A DNA stretch of 64,000 nucleotides from Serripes groenlandicus (taxonomy: Eukaryota > Mollusca > Bivalvia > Cardiida > Cardiidae): positions 66,992,150-67,056,149 of the forward strand of contig JASEVX010000003.1 in the NCBI GenBank assembly GCA_031761405.1, given 5' to 3'. A program made the position numbers and the translations under genes. Below, piece after piece: positions 33,351-44,379 of the stretch. Position 1 is the first letter of the stretch; each line of letters begins with the position of its first letter. The notes under the pieces are model-generated. The model was not told the origin of the DNA and made no database searches. It worked only from the letters and a program-made list of their open reading frames with translations.

Positions 33351-35100
33351 GCTCACCTATGCACGAAGTGCAAGGTGAGCTATTGTGATCACATTTTGTC
33401 CGGCGTCCGTCCGTCGTCCGTCGTCTGTCGTGCGTCGTCAACATTTGACCTTGTTAACACTCTACAGGCTACATTTTGCATCCGATCTTCATGAAAGTTT
33501 ATCAGAAGGTTCATCTCTATAAAATCTTGGACAAGTTCGAAACCGGGCCATATGAGGTCAAAAACTAGGTCACTAGGTCGAATTGAAGGGAAATCTTGTT
33601 AACACTCTAGAGGCCACATTTTCAACTTGAGCATGTTGAAACTCTATCAGAATGTTTGTCTTGATGATATGTAGGTCAAGTTCGAACATGGGTCACGTCG
33701 GATCAAACAGTAGGTCACTAGGTCAAATTGAAGGAAAATCTCGTTAACACTCCAGAGGCCGCAATTTTTGCTTCAGCAGTTTGAAATTTTGTCAAAATGT
33801 TTGTCTTAAAAATATTTAGGTCAAGTTCGAATATGGGTTATGCCGGGTCAAAAACTAGGTCACTAGGTCAAATTGAAGGAAAATCTTGTTAACACTTTTG
33901 ATGCCACATGATATGTAGGTCAAGTTCGAACATGGGTCACGTCGGATCAAACAGTAGGTCACTAGGTCAAATTGAAGGAAAATCTCGTTAACACCCCAGA
34001 GGCCGCAATTTTTGCTTCAGCAGTTTGAAATTTGGTCAGAATGTTTGTCTTAAAGATATCTAGGTCAAGTTCAAATATGGGTCATATTGGGTCAGAAACT
34101 AGGTCACTAGGCTAAATTGAGGGAAAATCTTGTTAACTCTGTAGAAGCCGCATGTTTTGCTTCAGCGGCTTGAAATTTGTTCAGAATCTTTAGCTGAATG
34201 ATATCTAGGCCAAGTTTGAATATGGGTCATGTGGGGTCAAAAACTAGGTCACTAGATCAAATTGAAGGAAAATCTTGTGAACACTTTGGATGCCGCATTT
34301 TTTTGCTTCAGCAGCTTGAAATTTTGTCAGAATGTTTGTCTTAAAGATATCTAGTCCAAGTTCAAATATGGGTCATATTGGATCAGAAACTAGGTCACTA
34401 GGCCAAATCGAGGGGAAATCTTGTTAACTCTGTAGAAGCCGCATGTTTTGCTTCAGCGGCTTGAAATTTGGTCAGAATGTTTGTCTAAATGATATCTAGG
34501 CCAAGTTCGGATATGGGTCATGCCGGGTTAAAAACTAGGTCACTAGGCCAAATTGAAGGGTAAGCTTGCTAACACTCTGGATACTGCATTTTAAATTTCA
34601 GCATGATAAAACTTTATCAGAATGTTTTTCTTGATGATATGTAGGCCAAGTTCGAATATGGGTCATGCTGGTTCAAAAACTAGGTCACTAGATCAAATTG
34701 AAGGAAAATCTTGTGAACACTTTGGATACCGCATTTTTTGCTTCAGCAGCTTGAAATTTGGTCAGAATGTTTGTCTGAATTATATCTAGGTCAAGTTCGA
34801 ATATGGGTCATATTCGATCAGAAACTAGGTCAATAAAGGAAAATATTGTTCAAACTCCGGAGGCCGCATTTTTACTTTGAGCAAGTTGAAACTTTGTCAG
34901 AATGTTGTCTTGATGATATCTAGTCCATGTTGGAATATGGGTCATATCAGGTAAAAAAATATAGATCACTAGGCCAAACGAAGGAAAATATTGTTAACAC
35001 TGTGGAGGTTGCATTCAGAATAATTGTCTTGATGTGTTTTGCATTGCAGTACATTGTATAATTAAGGTGAGCGATCCAGGGCCATCATGGCCCTCTTGTT
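33351..35100 (+). mobile_element. Non-autonomous element with 145-bp internal repeats (pearl/Helentron-like)
   Basis: Opens with the hairpin TAGCTCACCTatGCACGAAG...TGCaAGGTGAGCTA, then a gtccgtccgtcgtccgtcg run. About 10 to 11 direct repeats follow, marked by AACTAGGTCACTAGG at about 33566, 33711, 33855, 33955, 34100, 34245, 34391, 34535, 34681, 34825 and 34960, i.e. a 145-bp period with one 100-bp unit. It ends aaggtgagcgatcca, the hairpin GGGCCATCATGGCCC and tcttgttt. 5' hairpin, tandem core and 3' subterminal hairpin match bivalve pearl elements and HINE/Helentron-type elements in general design. No transposase is encoded. Confidence 0.75.
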
Positions 35101-35544
35101 TACAAATATTTCTCTCTATATTTTTTACCAAAAATATATTTTGTTTCAATGCAATTTCTAAATGAATTGTATGTATGCAATACTCCTCACTTCTTGACAG
35201 TGTTTGCTAACTATTGTGAATATAATATAATGTCCAGCTGTCAACAATTTTGAAGTTTTATTCTTTCTTTCTTATTGTATTCTACTGATGAAGGCGTTCT
35301 TCCATTTGTTTGATTTATTCTTTTTATACAATTTTACCTATTCCGAAACTGCAGCAAAATAAAGAAGTTTTAAAGACTTAAATTCTTTCATTCATTTATT
35401 TTCCAACATATTTGCTCTCGTTTGTTCCTATCCATATATCCTAGCCATGATCTGTTCATACCTTGCATACAATGCATTATCCCATCTGCACCTGGCTGAC
35501 ATCACTCTAAAATCACCTTCCAGCAGTACTTTCAGTACTTTGAT

Positions 35545-35805
35545 TAGCAATGGGCTCGTTAGAGCCAATTGCTATAGAAGCTAATTTTCGAAACGACGCA
35601 TCATTTTGAGACTGGAATCTAGACAGGCGTTTTACGATATCGGCATTGAATTACTTCACATCTGTCTTTCTACATCAGCTCTCCGTTTCTGAACACCATC
35701 TCGACTTCATATAGATGTATTGGTGGTTGCAGATCGTACATAATGTCAATGAAAGTGGATAATTTGTGGAATATTTTGTTAAAAATAAAATGACTGTTGC
35801 CAGCT
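35545..35805 (+). repeat. Dispersed repeat X, copy 1
   Basis: Matches 61830-62090 in the opposite orientation: atgggctcgttagag, cggcattgaattacttc, tcagctctccgtttctg, tggttgcagatcgtac and atgtcaatgaaagtggat. It starts with a near-palindrome, agcaatgggctcgttagagc. Confidence 0.75.
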
Positions 35806-36535
35806 AATTCCCATGTTGGTCATCTTGAACCGCCAATAGTTCCTGTCTAAAAATCAAAATGCGGTAACTTGTTGACATATGAAGCCGAAATCGATTTGAT
35901 TCGACATCACTAACCCAAAATAAATATATCGAAAGAATTTTTATGTTAAAATATATGAATTACATGATTAATAATTAAAATGTATTTCTACGCTTTCAAC
36001 ATACTTGATCGCGCGTAATGTTCATTGGTAATTCCTAAATATTGTAAATCGAGTCGAGTAAAGGCATCTTTTCGATTCCGACTCAAAACAAATTCAGATA
36101 AAAGAGTCCCAATGATAATATATATACTCAAACATTCAAATTATTTAAATGATAATAAAATAAATAGTTGACAAAATATAACATATATACGATAAATGTG
36201 CAAGTGAGCCTAGGCGGCGTAATTTCCAAAAATCCTTTCGAATAAAATGTATTTTCAGCGGTAACGATAATCAGGAATACTAGAGTATTTCCTTTTAGAT
36301 TCCTAGGTAAATACATCAAATTCTCAACCAAAATTAACCGGAACAACCCCAGCAGACGGAATAAGATAGTCAAGTCCCAGTTATAAAACAAATGATTTAA
36401 ATGACAAAACGTTTCAATTCTAAATATTTCGCTAACTTGCGTATTGGTTTATAATTATGTTATAAATGAGATCCATCGAAGTGACTGCGTAACGTAGCAT
36501 GTTCGGCCGTGTATACCTACAAGTATAGAGGTTTT
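35806..36535. other. No gene recognised
   Basis: AT-rich spacer; no repeat match found inside the window. Confidence 0.5.
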
Positions 36536-36624
36536 CCATATTTTTGAGTAGACGTTTTCAAAGTCGTCTGCTGCAGAATTGCCGTAGGTGGGAAATGGTT
36601 AACATGTCAAAATCGTCTGCACAT

Positions 36625-36874
36625 CGAGGGCTTGGTGTGAAACGGTTGTAACTAAAAATTGTATTTTTTTACGAAGGTTAATCAACTCGCCATGAGGTCT
36701 TTATAAGCGTTAAATCATTTTTCTTGGTAAACAATGGAAATTTAGGTGCCATTGCTCGTTCTGAGCAATGGCACCTAAATTTGCATTGTTTATAAAGGGA
36801 GCAAAATTGCCCCTAAACCAGGGTTTTCAAAATAGTTATGTGTTTTGTTACAACCGTCTCACGCCAAGCCCTCG
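36625..36874 (-). mobile_element. Foldback MITE family 3, 250 bp
   Basis: Orthologous by duplication to 28747-28995, with the same ACAT/ATAT flanks. Core ATTGCTCGTTCTGAGCAAT. Confidence 0.9.
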
Positions 36875-36891
36875 ATATAGGAAAGGGTTAA

Positions 36892-37097
36892 TTCTTTCAG
36901 CGCCAAAGGCAATATTAAGGTTTTTGCAAACAATACTGATTCAGGTGAGTCAGCTCGTAACGAGCTGTCTCACCTGAGATCAGCATTGTTTGCCTTTTAG
37001 TTACCAAAATAGTCCAAAACTTTCATAAATTGAGAAATGGACACACCCAATTTTGAACATGGAAGAGTCTGCTTTAAACTATTCGGCGCTGAAAGAG
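36892..37097 (+). mobile_element. Foldback MITE family 1, 206 bp
   Basis: TTAA at 36888-36891 and 37098-37101; copy of 29013-29218 by segmental duplication. Confidence 0.93.
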
Positions 37098-37427
37098 TTA
37101 AGATCCCATTTTCAGACCAGGATGTATTTATGCGGTATCACAAAAGGCGAATACTACGAAACGACAAGATCATATTTCAGTGAATAGAAGGTTCGATATT
37201 ATAATGTAGATACATGTACATATACAGATCAACTGACAATTCAAATTAACATAGTATTACAAAAAGTTTATACCTGATGTAACATTGAGTTTGTGTTGTG
37301 TTCATTGTTTTGATTGTAAAAACCTATTAGCAATTTCATGAAAGACAAACATATATTATACGTACGGAGAAAGAGGGATTATTTGGAATTTTGAAAATGT
37401 TAAAATAAAGGCACAGAGAAAATATAC

Positions 37428-37673
37428 CGAGGGGTTGGCGTGAAACGGTTGTAACTAAAAACCTATTTTGTAAACCCTTGTTTAGGGGCAATTTTGACCC
37501 CTTTGTAATCAATGAAAATGTAGGTGCCATTGCTCAGAACGAGCAATGGAACCTAAATTTTCATTGTTTACAAAGAAAAATGATTTAACGCTTATAAAGA
37601 CTTTATGGCGAGGTGATTAACCTTGGTAAAAAAATACCAATTTTAGTTACAACCGTTTCACGCCAAGCCATCG
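37428..37673 (+). mobile_element. Foldback MITE family 3, 246 bp, just upstream of a TATA box
   Basis: Flanked by ATAC (37424-37427, 37674-37677). Duplicon 2 reads aaaatATACggacg at this point, an intact empty site. The right end is 27 bp from the TATAAA of gene copy 3. Core ATTGCTCAGAACGAGCAAT; the right terminal repeat has one mutation (ccatcg). Confidence 0.95.
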
Positions 37674-37700
37674 ATACGGACGATTAGAACAAGGAGAATT

Positions 37701-37706
37701 TATAAA
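37701..37706 (+). promoter_or_regulatory. Putative TATA box, gene-family copy 3
   Basis: TATAAA 116 bp before the ATG, as in copy 2. A MITE now occupies the sequence 5' of it. Confidence 0.45.
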
Positions 37707-37816
37707 CGTGGAAACCCTTCACATACATTAAACACTTACACAGTGCGCCATTATTTTCGTCAGAAAAGGGCATGTTTTAGACTAAAAGACTTGGACAGAG
37801 TTATTTATCCTTCAAA

Positions 37817-38728
37817 ATGAGTTTAGATCTCCTCATTGTGAGAGACGAAAAGGATGTGATTAAGACGAATGCGGAGTCGGTGGTCGACGCTATAAAAGAC
37901 GTACATACAACTGCAAAAATTGAAAGTGTTCGCTCCAGATCTGCTGATGTCTCCCCCTCAGCCAGTACGAGAAGAATATTATTCATGTTATCGGATGTGT
38001 CAGATGTTCAACGAAGGATAAAACCGTGGTTAGAACGAATCAGAAACAAAAAGAAACTCGATAAAAGATATCTCATCGTCAATTACAACGAATATTTAGA
38101 TGAATCAGCTCAACAACACGCTGAGTACGATAACGTGATTTCAGTGAAAGATCTCCATGATGTTGAAGTCTGGTGACCGTCATTTATCAGTTTCTTTTAC
38201 CTTGTGAGAACACGAAATAGGCTTTGTTACCGATCAGAAAACCGTTCTCCCGAACATGTGATGGCCGCTTGTATTGAAAAATCACTAAAGATAATAATGA
38301 ATACGTTTGGCCATATGTCTGATTTATCTACACAGTGTGGCTTCTATGTCATCCGATCTGGAGATAAAGATAATAGTGATACAGAAAACTATATAAAAGA
38401 CAATTCAACGCAGATGCAAAACAACAACAACAACAACAACAACGTGTATATTATATGTACGGGTCTCATGAAGACAGAGACTCAAACACCGAACGAGGGT
38501 TGGAAAGTGTACAGTCGACCTGAACTTTTAAGATGTACAGCTAGAGCAATGGCCTCGCACAACGTTATCAGACATAGGTCAATCAGAAATCAAATCTGTG
38601 TTATGATCGAGGATACATCCGTACTCTGTAAGCGGAATCCTACACTTATGATTGTGAGTTTATGCGTGTTAATAGCTGCAGTCTGTCTTATTGGACTAGT
38701 ATGTGTTTATGCTCTAGGGAATAATTAA
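37817..38728 (+). pseudogene. Tail-anchored unknown protein, copy 3 (nonsense codon)
   Basis: Same frame as the open copy for 303 codons, except that codon 120 is TGA (38174-38176) where copies 1 and 2 have TGG in VEVWWPSF. Downstream the frame stays open from 38177 to 38728, with the same C-terminal membrane segment and VYALGNN end. It has an (AAC)n expansion at 38421-38443 giving a run of Asn, and retains the AEYD codons lost from copy 2. With one stop and no frameshift, inactivation looks recent; stop-codon read-through or an assembly error are alternatives. Confidence 0.8.
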
Positions 38729-38751
38729 TGGACATTAATAGAATATTCATT

Positions 38752-39257
38752 GTCAAATTTTAGATGTTCAGGGCATAACTTAATGATTGAAAAGGGTCCG
38801 CATTTACAAATTGACAGAAACCTACGGCATTGCCAATATTGTCTGAGAAATAATATCTTTGCTATTGAAGACGAAAAACACTTTCTGCTTCGGTGTCCGT
38901 TATATGAAGAATTGAGAAATACTCATTTCTTATAAGAATGGTTAAATTACAATACATGCGATCATTTATTTGCGATTATTATGTCAGACACTCGTTACCA
39001 ATCATTGCACCTGCAAAGTACTTGAACCTGGCATTCGACAAAGGGAAAAATATTTAAGCACTTAACTGTTTATTTATTCTCATATGTGTTTAATAAATGG
39101 ATCTTGTATAACACATGATCCACCAAGTAAAGTGAATGTTAACTATAACCATTGTCACAACTACTTTCATGTTCTTTGGTAAAATCATAGTGTATTTTGG
39201 GCCGGAGGCCTTGTATTACTGAATAAAACTATTTGCATTTTTGTACTAATTTAATTT
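38752..39257 (+). mobile_element. 5'-truncated LINE fragment, duplicated with duplicon 3
   Basis: Same junctions as 30609-31093. The frame is kept for the CQYC...HFLLRCPLYEELR motif (Arg replaces Trp). It has an extra gaatggttaaattac-type indel after the stop. Confidence 0.85.
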
Positions 39258-39878
39258 TTGAACCAGTGCGTGAAAAAAAAAAGGGTACACGTTTGCATTT
39301 CTGACTAGTGGAGGTTCAAACCATCTTCTCTACAATCTCAGTCTTATCAGAATCTACAAAACATGACAGAATCTTCGAACACGCTTCTGTTAGTTATGTG
39401 TGAATCGTGTAGATCTTGACTAGACTGTGCTGATGCATAGGCTTATCTAGATCTATACAGTTTACAAAAGCCAACATGGCTTTCCATGCACGGGCGCACT
39501 TATAAAATGTCATTGGTTTTTTTAAAGGAGTAATAAATACATTGAGCAGAGTATAAGTGTTTATATACTTTCATGTTGGTTCCCGCTTTTAACAATAGTT
39601 CCGTTATGTAACGTCGGCAGTACACATGCGTGGTGCCGCTCTAAGAGAACCAACCTTTAAGTAGTTTTACACGTGTTGAAAAAGACATTCCAACGCTCCA
39701 AAACGGATACTGCATTACAGAAGTTTCTTGAAATCTTCCACGAACTTTTGGAAAACGTCGCAGGATGCAGGATCAGATTAGACTACGCATCTTGATCTAC
39801 ACTGGGTAGAAACCCCTAAAATTGGTTATCGGAGAACATCACTCTTTTATCCATGTCCCGTAACGCTTTCCAACATAC

Positions 39879-40182
39879 GTTGATTGATTGATTGGGGTTT
39901 AACGCCGTTTTCAACACTTTTTCAGTCATATCACGGCGACAAGTTCACCTACTCATGCGTTTCCTGGTTTTCCCACACCAGTATACCACACAACATACTT
40001 TCCAAGCAACTGGCTACTTTTCCACATAGACTGTTAAACAGCCCATTGGTGAAAGACGAATGACGCAGGTCACAGTGATTTTTGTCAAACGTCGGAAAGA
40101 ATGTTGGCCGAGCTGGGATTCGAACTCACAATCCCTGGATTTACAGCCCGCGTTGCTACCGACTGAGCTACCGGGGCTCGAC
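39879..40182 (-). mobile_element. tRNA-headed SINE, type A, with 10-bp target duplication
   Basis: Flanked by TCCAACATAC (39869-39878 and 40183-40192). Tail gattgattgattggggttta; head antisense gctaccgactgagctaccgg with an intact B-box complement gggattcgaactc. Duplicon 1 has cccacatacaacaatt uninterrupted here. Confidence 0.93.
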
Positions 40183-40339
40183 TCCAACATACAACAATGA
40201 TGTAGAAGACGCATTTACAAAAAACACTAAGGCAACGATATGGAAATTTTCAGAAAATTGTAGTACACTTATTGAAATCATTGTGCCAAAATAAGAACTT
40301 GCTCATTCTGAGCGATGAGCGATTTATCTCTTTTCTACA

Positions 40340-40415
40340 TATGAGTAGGTGAACTAGCCGCCGTGATATGACTGAAAAAGTTTTGAAAACGGCGTTAAAC
40401 CCCAATCAATCAATG
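40340..40415 (+). mobile_element. SINE tail-only insertion, 76 bp
   Basis: Only the last 76 bp of the type A SINE (atgagtaggtgaactagccg to accccaatcaatcaatg), flanked by the duplication TCTTTTCTACA (40329-40339, 40416-40426). A 5'-truncated insertion. Confidence 0.9.
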
Positions 40416-40470
40416 TCTTTTCTACAATGTTTTCAAAATACATTTGCGTCGAAAATGTGTCTGCATACGG

Positions 40471-41520
40471 GGAAGGTTTGGTGAGCATAGGCGGGCCACA
40501 GCGTTATTTTACAAGAAAGTACCAGTTTAAGCTGTGTATTTCAAATATACACAGACAGAAGATACCGAAAAAGTGCATGACATTAATTTGATGTTATATT
40601 GTTCTAATTACAAAAGTCTAATGTTGTTGTTCCATAATAACCATCAAAATAGTCAAGTTGTTTAACGACTTGCAATAACGTCACGTAACAAAAACGTCAA
40701 ATGAACAATTGCAAAATGCTAAATAGTAAAATTATATCACAATGTAGACAAAAATCGAAATAGTCTTTTGAAATGTTCATTCAGTGGAGTTCCCCAGGAG
40801 TCAAGCAGTCACTAGCGGTGTATACATACACTGTTGTATACGGTTGGAGGGGGGAAATCAGTGGAAAACTAATGTCACTTGCAAAGGAGCCAGTTCTGAC
40901 GTTGAAAGGAACAGTTTGAGTGTCGTGTTTTCCCCATAGTAATCGTCAGTTATTACACATAACAGGTTACACATTTCGGTCAACAAAGGTTACGGAATGT
41001 CTTTAAGCAATGGCTTCTGGGGAAGTTGATGCAACAATTGAGTTGATATGACTGTTGTTAAAATATTTATTCACGTTTTCAAACCTACTAGTTTCACCGT
41101 TCTCTATGTTTCATTGCAACGAATACATATTTAGATAAACTATTTATAATTTTCGTAGAAATTGAAGACATTAATGCATTCAATTTGAGTACACTTGGCC
41201 ATTTTTAAATATCTCTTGCGTATTTCATAATATTTTGGGCACACTTATAAGAAATGATATTCTGATTCATACAACAAGTAACAGTTTTTGCCCGGATAAC
41301 AGGTAACAGGACTAAAGGCAACAGTTCTAACATTTTCATTTCAGGTTATTTTTTTTCTTTGATTTAATACATTTGTAACATATACTAGACACATTTCAAT
41401 AAACGAATTTATAATTTATTTTTTGTTTATGCAAAATTTTAACTTTATTTATCTGAAATTGCAATTTTTTTTTCCGGTTTCCCCCCACAATTTTTCCTTC
41501 CACCTTTTCAAATATCTGAC
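40471..41520. other. No gene recognised
   Basis: AT-rich, without convincing frames or repeats. Confidence 0.5.
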
Positions 41521-41521
41521 A

Positions 41522-43345
41522 TAAAATATAAGATAAGATAAGATAATTGTTTATTAACGTGACCTGTGTGAATTTACATACATGAATAACACATGTTATA
41601 CAAACTTTACCACACCCGGCCCATTGGGCCTATAAGTCGCCATAAAATATATACATAATATTAACTCATAAAGTCACATGAAATTAGTTGTTTACACATA
41701 TACAATAATTTGATAACAGTGTGTGGAATGAGACATCGCACTCAATATGCAATGTCTTTTTTCACACAATGAAACACGATCTTCCCTAATGCCTCAAGGT
41801 AGCTAAGTTACCGGGGTAAAAAGGGGTTACTCCCAAGGTAATTTATCTACCATACATAGCTGATCTCCTCCTTAGGTAGCTCTTAACAATGAATTTCGCA
41901 CATTTACGGGGTTGCGCATTGATCAGAAATGACAGTTTTTCGTGATCACTTAATTCATTAAAAATATAGTCATTTAACTGATCTGAGAACATATCATTTC
42001 GAATGTCTATATAAAATCACATTTTATCAAAAAATGAGTTTCGTCTTCTACAAAGTTTGATTTGCACAGTTTACATAGCCTTTGCTCAGGGCTTTCTCCG
42101 ATATATCGTCCAGTCTCGATTCTCAGAGGTAAGATACCGCACCTGAATTGCGCAAGAAGTGATCGCTCATATTTCTGCAGGTTTAACAGTGTATAGTGTT
42201 CATTTTTAAACTCGCTTTTTAATTGTATATAGGTCCTTAGTTTAGGAGTTGTTTGCAGACTATTCGCCCAAATGTTACTATAGTAAGATATTATCTTTTC
42301 CTTCACTGTTTTCAAATTGATTGTTGTCTTAGTGTTATAAAAACTGATTAAGTCGAGCTTGTTTAACACGTCCTTCAGATCACTACTCCAATTATTGCAA
42401 CACAGTCGAAACACGGACGAAAGGTTATGCACCATGTGCGACGCCGGACAAATCGAGTCTGAGATTCACTTTCTCCTCGACTGCAAACTTTATGATGAAC
42501 TAAGACGAGATATTTACCTCAATTTATTTATCAAAAACGCCCCTCGAAAAATTAAAGTACCTTTTAAATGAGTGCACTAGGAAAACTGCAAAATTCTTAG
42601 TAAAAGCTTATGCTCTTGGGAGAAGCAGGTTATATAGTCGTGTGTAAAAGTGCAACAAGTTATTTAACATTTACCATGAAGTATGTGATAGATTTTTGTA
42701 TGACAATGCCATATTATCGTATCAACTAATTTATGTATAATTGATTGTGACTATATATGTACATTTGTAGCTAACTTTGTATAATGGTGACATATAGGCC
42801 CATGGGGCCGGGTGTTCTCTTTTTCTTTAACGTTTCATTTACTGATGTATATAACACATGTCACGGTAATAAACAACTTACTTACTTACTTACACAGTCT
42901 ATAGTCATGATTAAATGTATGTTTCGTAATACGATTATCTTCAAACTTAATCAGTCTATTCCAGTAACAAATTAGATTGGTCCAGCGTCTATATATGCTA
43001 GGAATCCATCCTATGTCTCCGTTTATAGCAGTGAGCGGTGCAAATCTGTTAACACCAATATAATATCGGATAGCCCTATGTTGTAGATTGTCTATAGCCT
43101 GATACTTGCGGTATCCCCACACACCAGAACAATAATCCAAAATCGGCACAATGCCAGATTCATATAACTTTTCAAATGTTTTAAGTCCAATGTCTCATTT
43201 TAAAAAGCGTATCTTTGAAATTATCATTTCTAATGCTCGACCCGCGCCTTTTGCCAGGATAACTGAGTTTGTTGTAAAGTCTCCTTTAAATCCGAACGTT
43301 ACACCTAAATATTTGTATGTCTCAACGGTCTCTAAAATATTATTG
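41522..43345 (-). mobile_element. LINE (non-LTR retrotransposon), 5'-truncated, interrupted
   Basis: Minus strand. From 43345 it encodes the end of the reverse transcriptase: YKYLGVTFGF..., then one TGA, then PILDYCSGVWGYRKY, IDNLQHRAIRYYIGV and GDIGWIPSIYRRW. After the inserted element it continues with NNWSSDLKDVLN and the C-terminal motif CKLC...EDETHFLIKC. The 3' UTR has aggcccaatgggccgggtgt (minus strand) and ends in (TATCT)n-type repeats at 41522-41545. Non-functional. Confidence 0.85.
42408..42891 (+). mobile_element. Second LINE fragment nested in the minus-strand LINE
   Basis: Plus strand, 484 bp, flanked by ACACAGTC (42400-42407 and 42892-42899). Encodes the same type of C-terminal motif, CTMC...ESEIHFLLDCKLYDELR, then a 3' UTR with aggcccatggggccgggtgt and an (ACTT)n tail. 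It is a sister family of its host, judging from the shared 3' UTR string. Confidence 0.9.
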
Positions 43346-43807
43346 GCGCGGCGTCAGTAGGGGATAGGTTTTAATTTTGTACCATGGGGTGACGTAATCG
43401 AAAAGGGAGCAACCAACAAATATTATTGTAAAGAAAAACTCTGTAATATGTTTGAAAAAACAGCCTTTATGATTGAATAAATTGTATTAACTGATTTAAG
43501 AAACAACAAGATACAAAACATGTACATCTTTTATCGTTGTTACAAAACTTTAGAAACATTTAAATTGTTTTTAATAACTGTTCCCCAACTAACTAGGCTA
43601 AGCTTTTTTTATGAGTTGGTTTACGGAGTTCACTAGGCTACGCTTTTTTTAATTGTTTGGTTTACTGCTCTGACGACTCGATTCATCAAAGCTCAGAAAA
43701 AAGATTCGGGTGATGTTTTTTCCTATTTATTTCTGTGTATTACTAAATTTAAAACGTTCCTCCCCATACAGTTGTTCATTCAGACCATTGTATCCTTGCT
43801 ATATGTT
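43346..43807. other. No gene; short local duplication
   Basis: actaggcta(a/c)gctttttt and gttggttta occur twice between 43593 and 43669. Confidence 0.5.
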
Positions 43808-43920
43808 TAACCCTTTTCCTCATATAGACGCTTTCTGACGCCTCTGCAACTCATATAGATGGTTTCTGACGCCTCTGAAGCAGACGGCTTTTTTGAAAAC
43901 ATAGTGACTATACATGAGAA
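43808..43920 (-). mobile_element. Family 2 MITE end, with a duplicated terminal segment
   Basis: ttaacccttttcctcatatagacg is followed by tttctgacgcctctgcaa, then a second catatagatggtttctgacg; the rest of the element is absent. Confidence 0.6.
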
Positions 43921-44379
43921 CCTTTTCTTTTAATTTCATAAATGCTTAATTTTGATATTAAATATCTTTAAACTTGTTAGAATTATTTGTATTTTTTGTT
44001 TATTTACTCTCGTTTTTTGTTATCATACTTTTGCTCAACTGGAAGGAGAATAGACTTCCCTCTCTCCTTCCAAAGCTTGTGTCACACTTAACTTATAACT
44101 AGAGGCATTAACACTTAAGTAAATATCTGGTAATATTTCAGTATCTATGTTTTTGTTTATCTAATTGATCTAGTTAGAACAGATTTTAAATTAAAAATCT
44201 TCAGCTTGTATGACACTGTAGTGTTGCAGTCAATGTTAAGCAAACGGTAAACCAAATGGTTTGAAGACTTAACTTGTCATTTCACGACTAAACTGTACAT
44301 GCTGAATATCACATAGATCGTAGCATATAAAGTGTATAATCCCTACGTCAAAATGGACCCTTTTTGCTCTTGATAACAT

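Larger units (their letters stand above)
36536..40470 (+). repeat. Duplicon 3 (carries gene-family copy 3)
   Basis: Matches duplicon 2 from tatttttgagtagacg onward, including the MITE pair and the LINE fragment, and matches duplicon 1 on past 39600 to tgtctgcatacgggg. Private insertions are the family 3 MITE at 37428 and the SINEs at 39879 and 40340. Confidence 0.88.
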
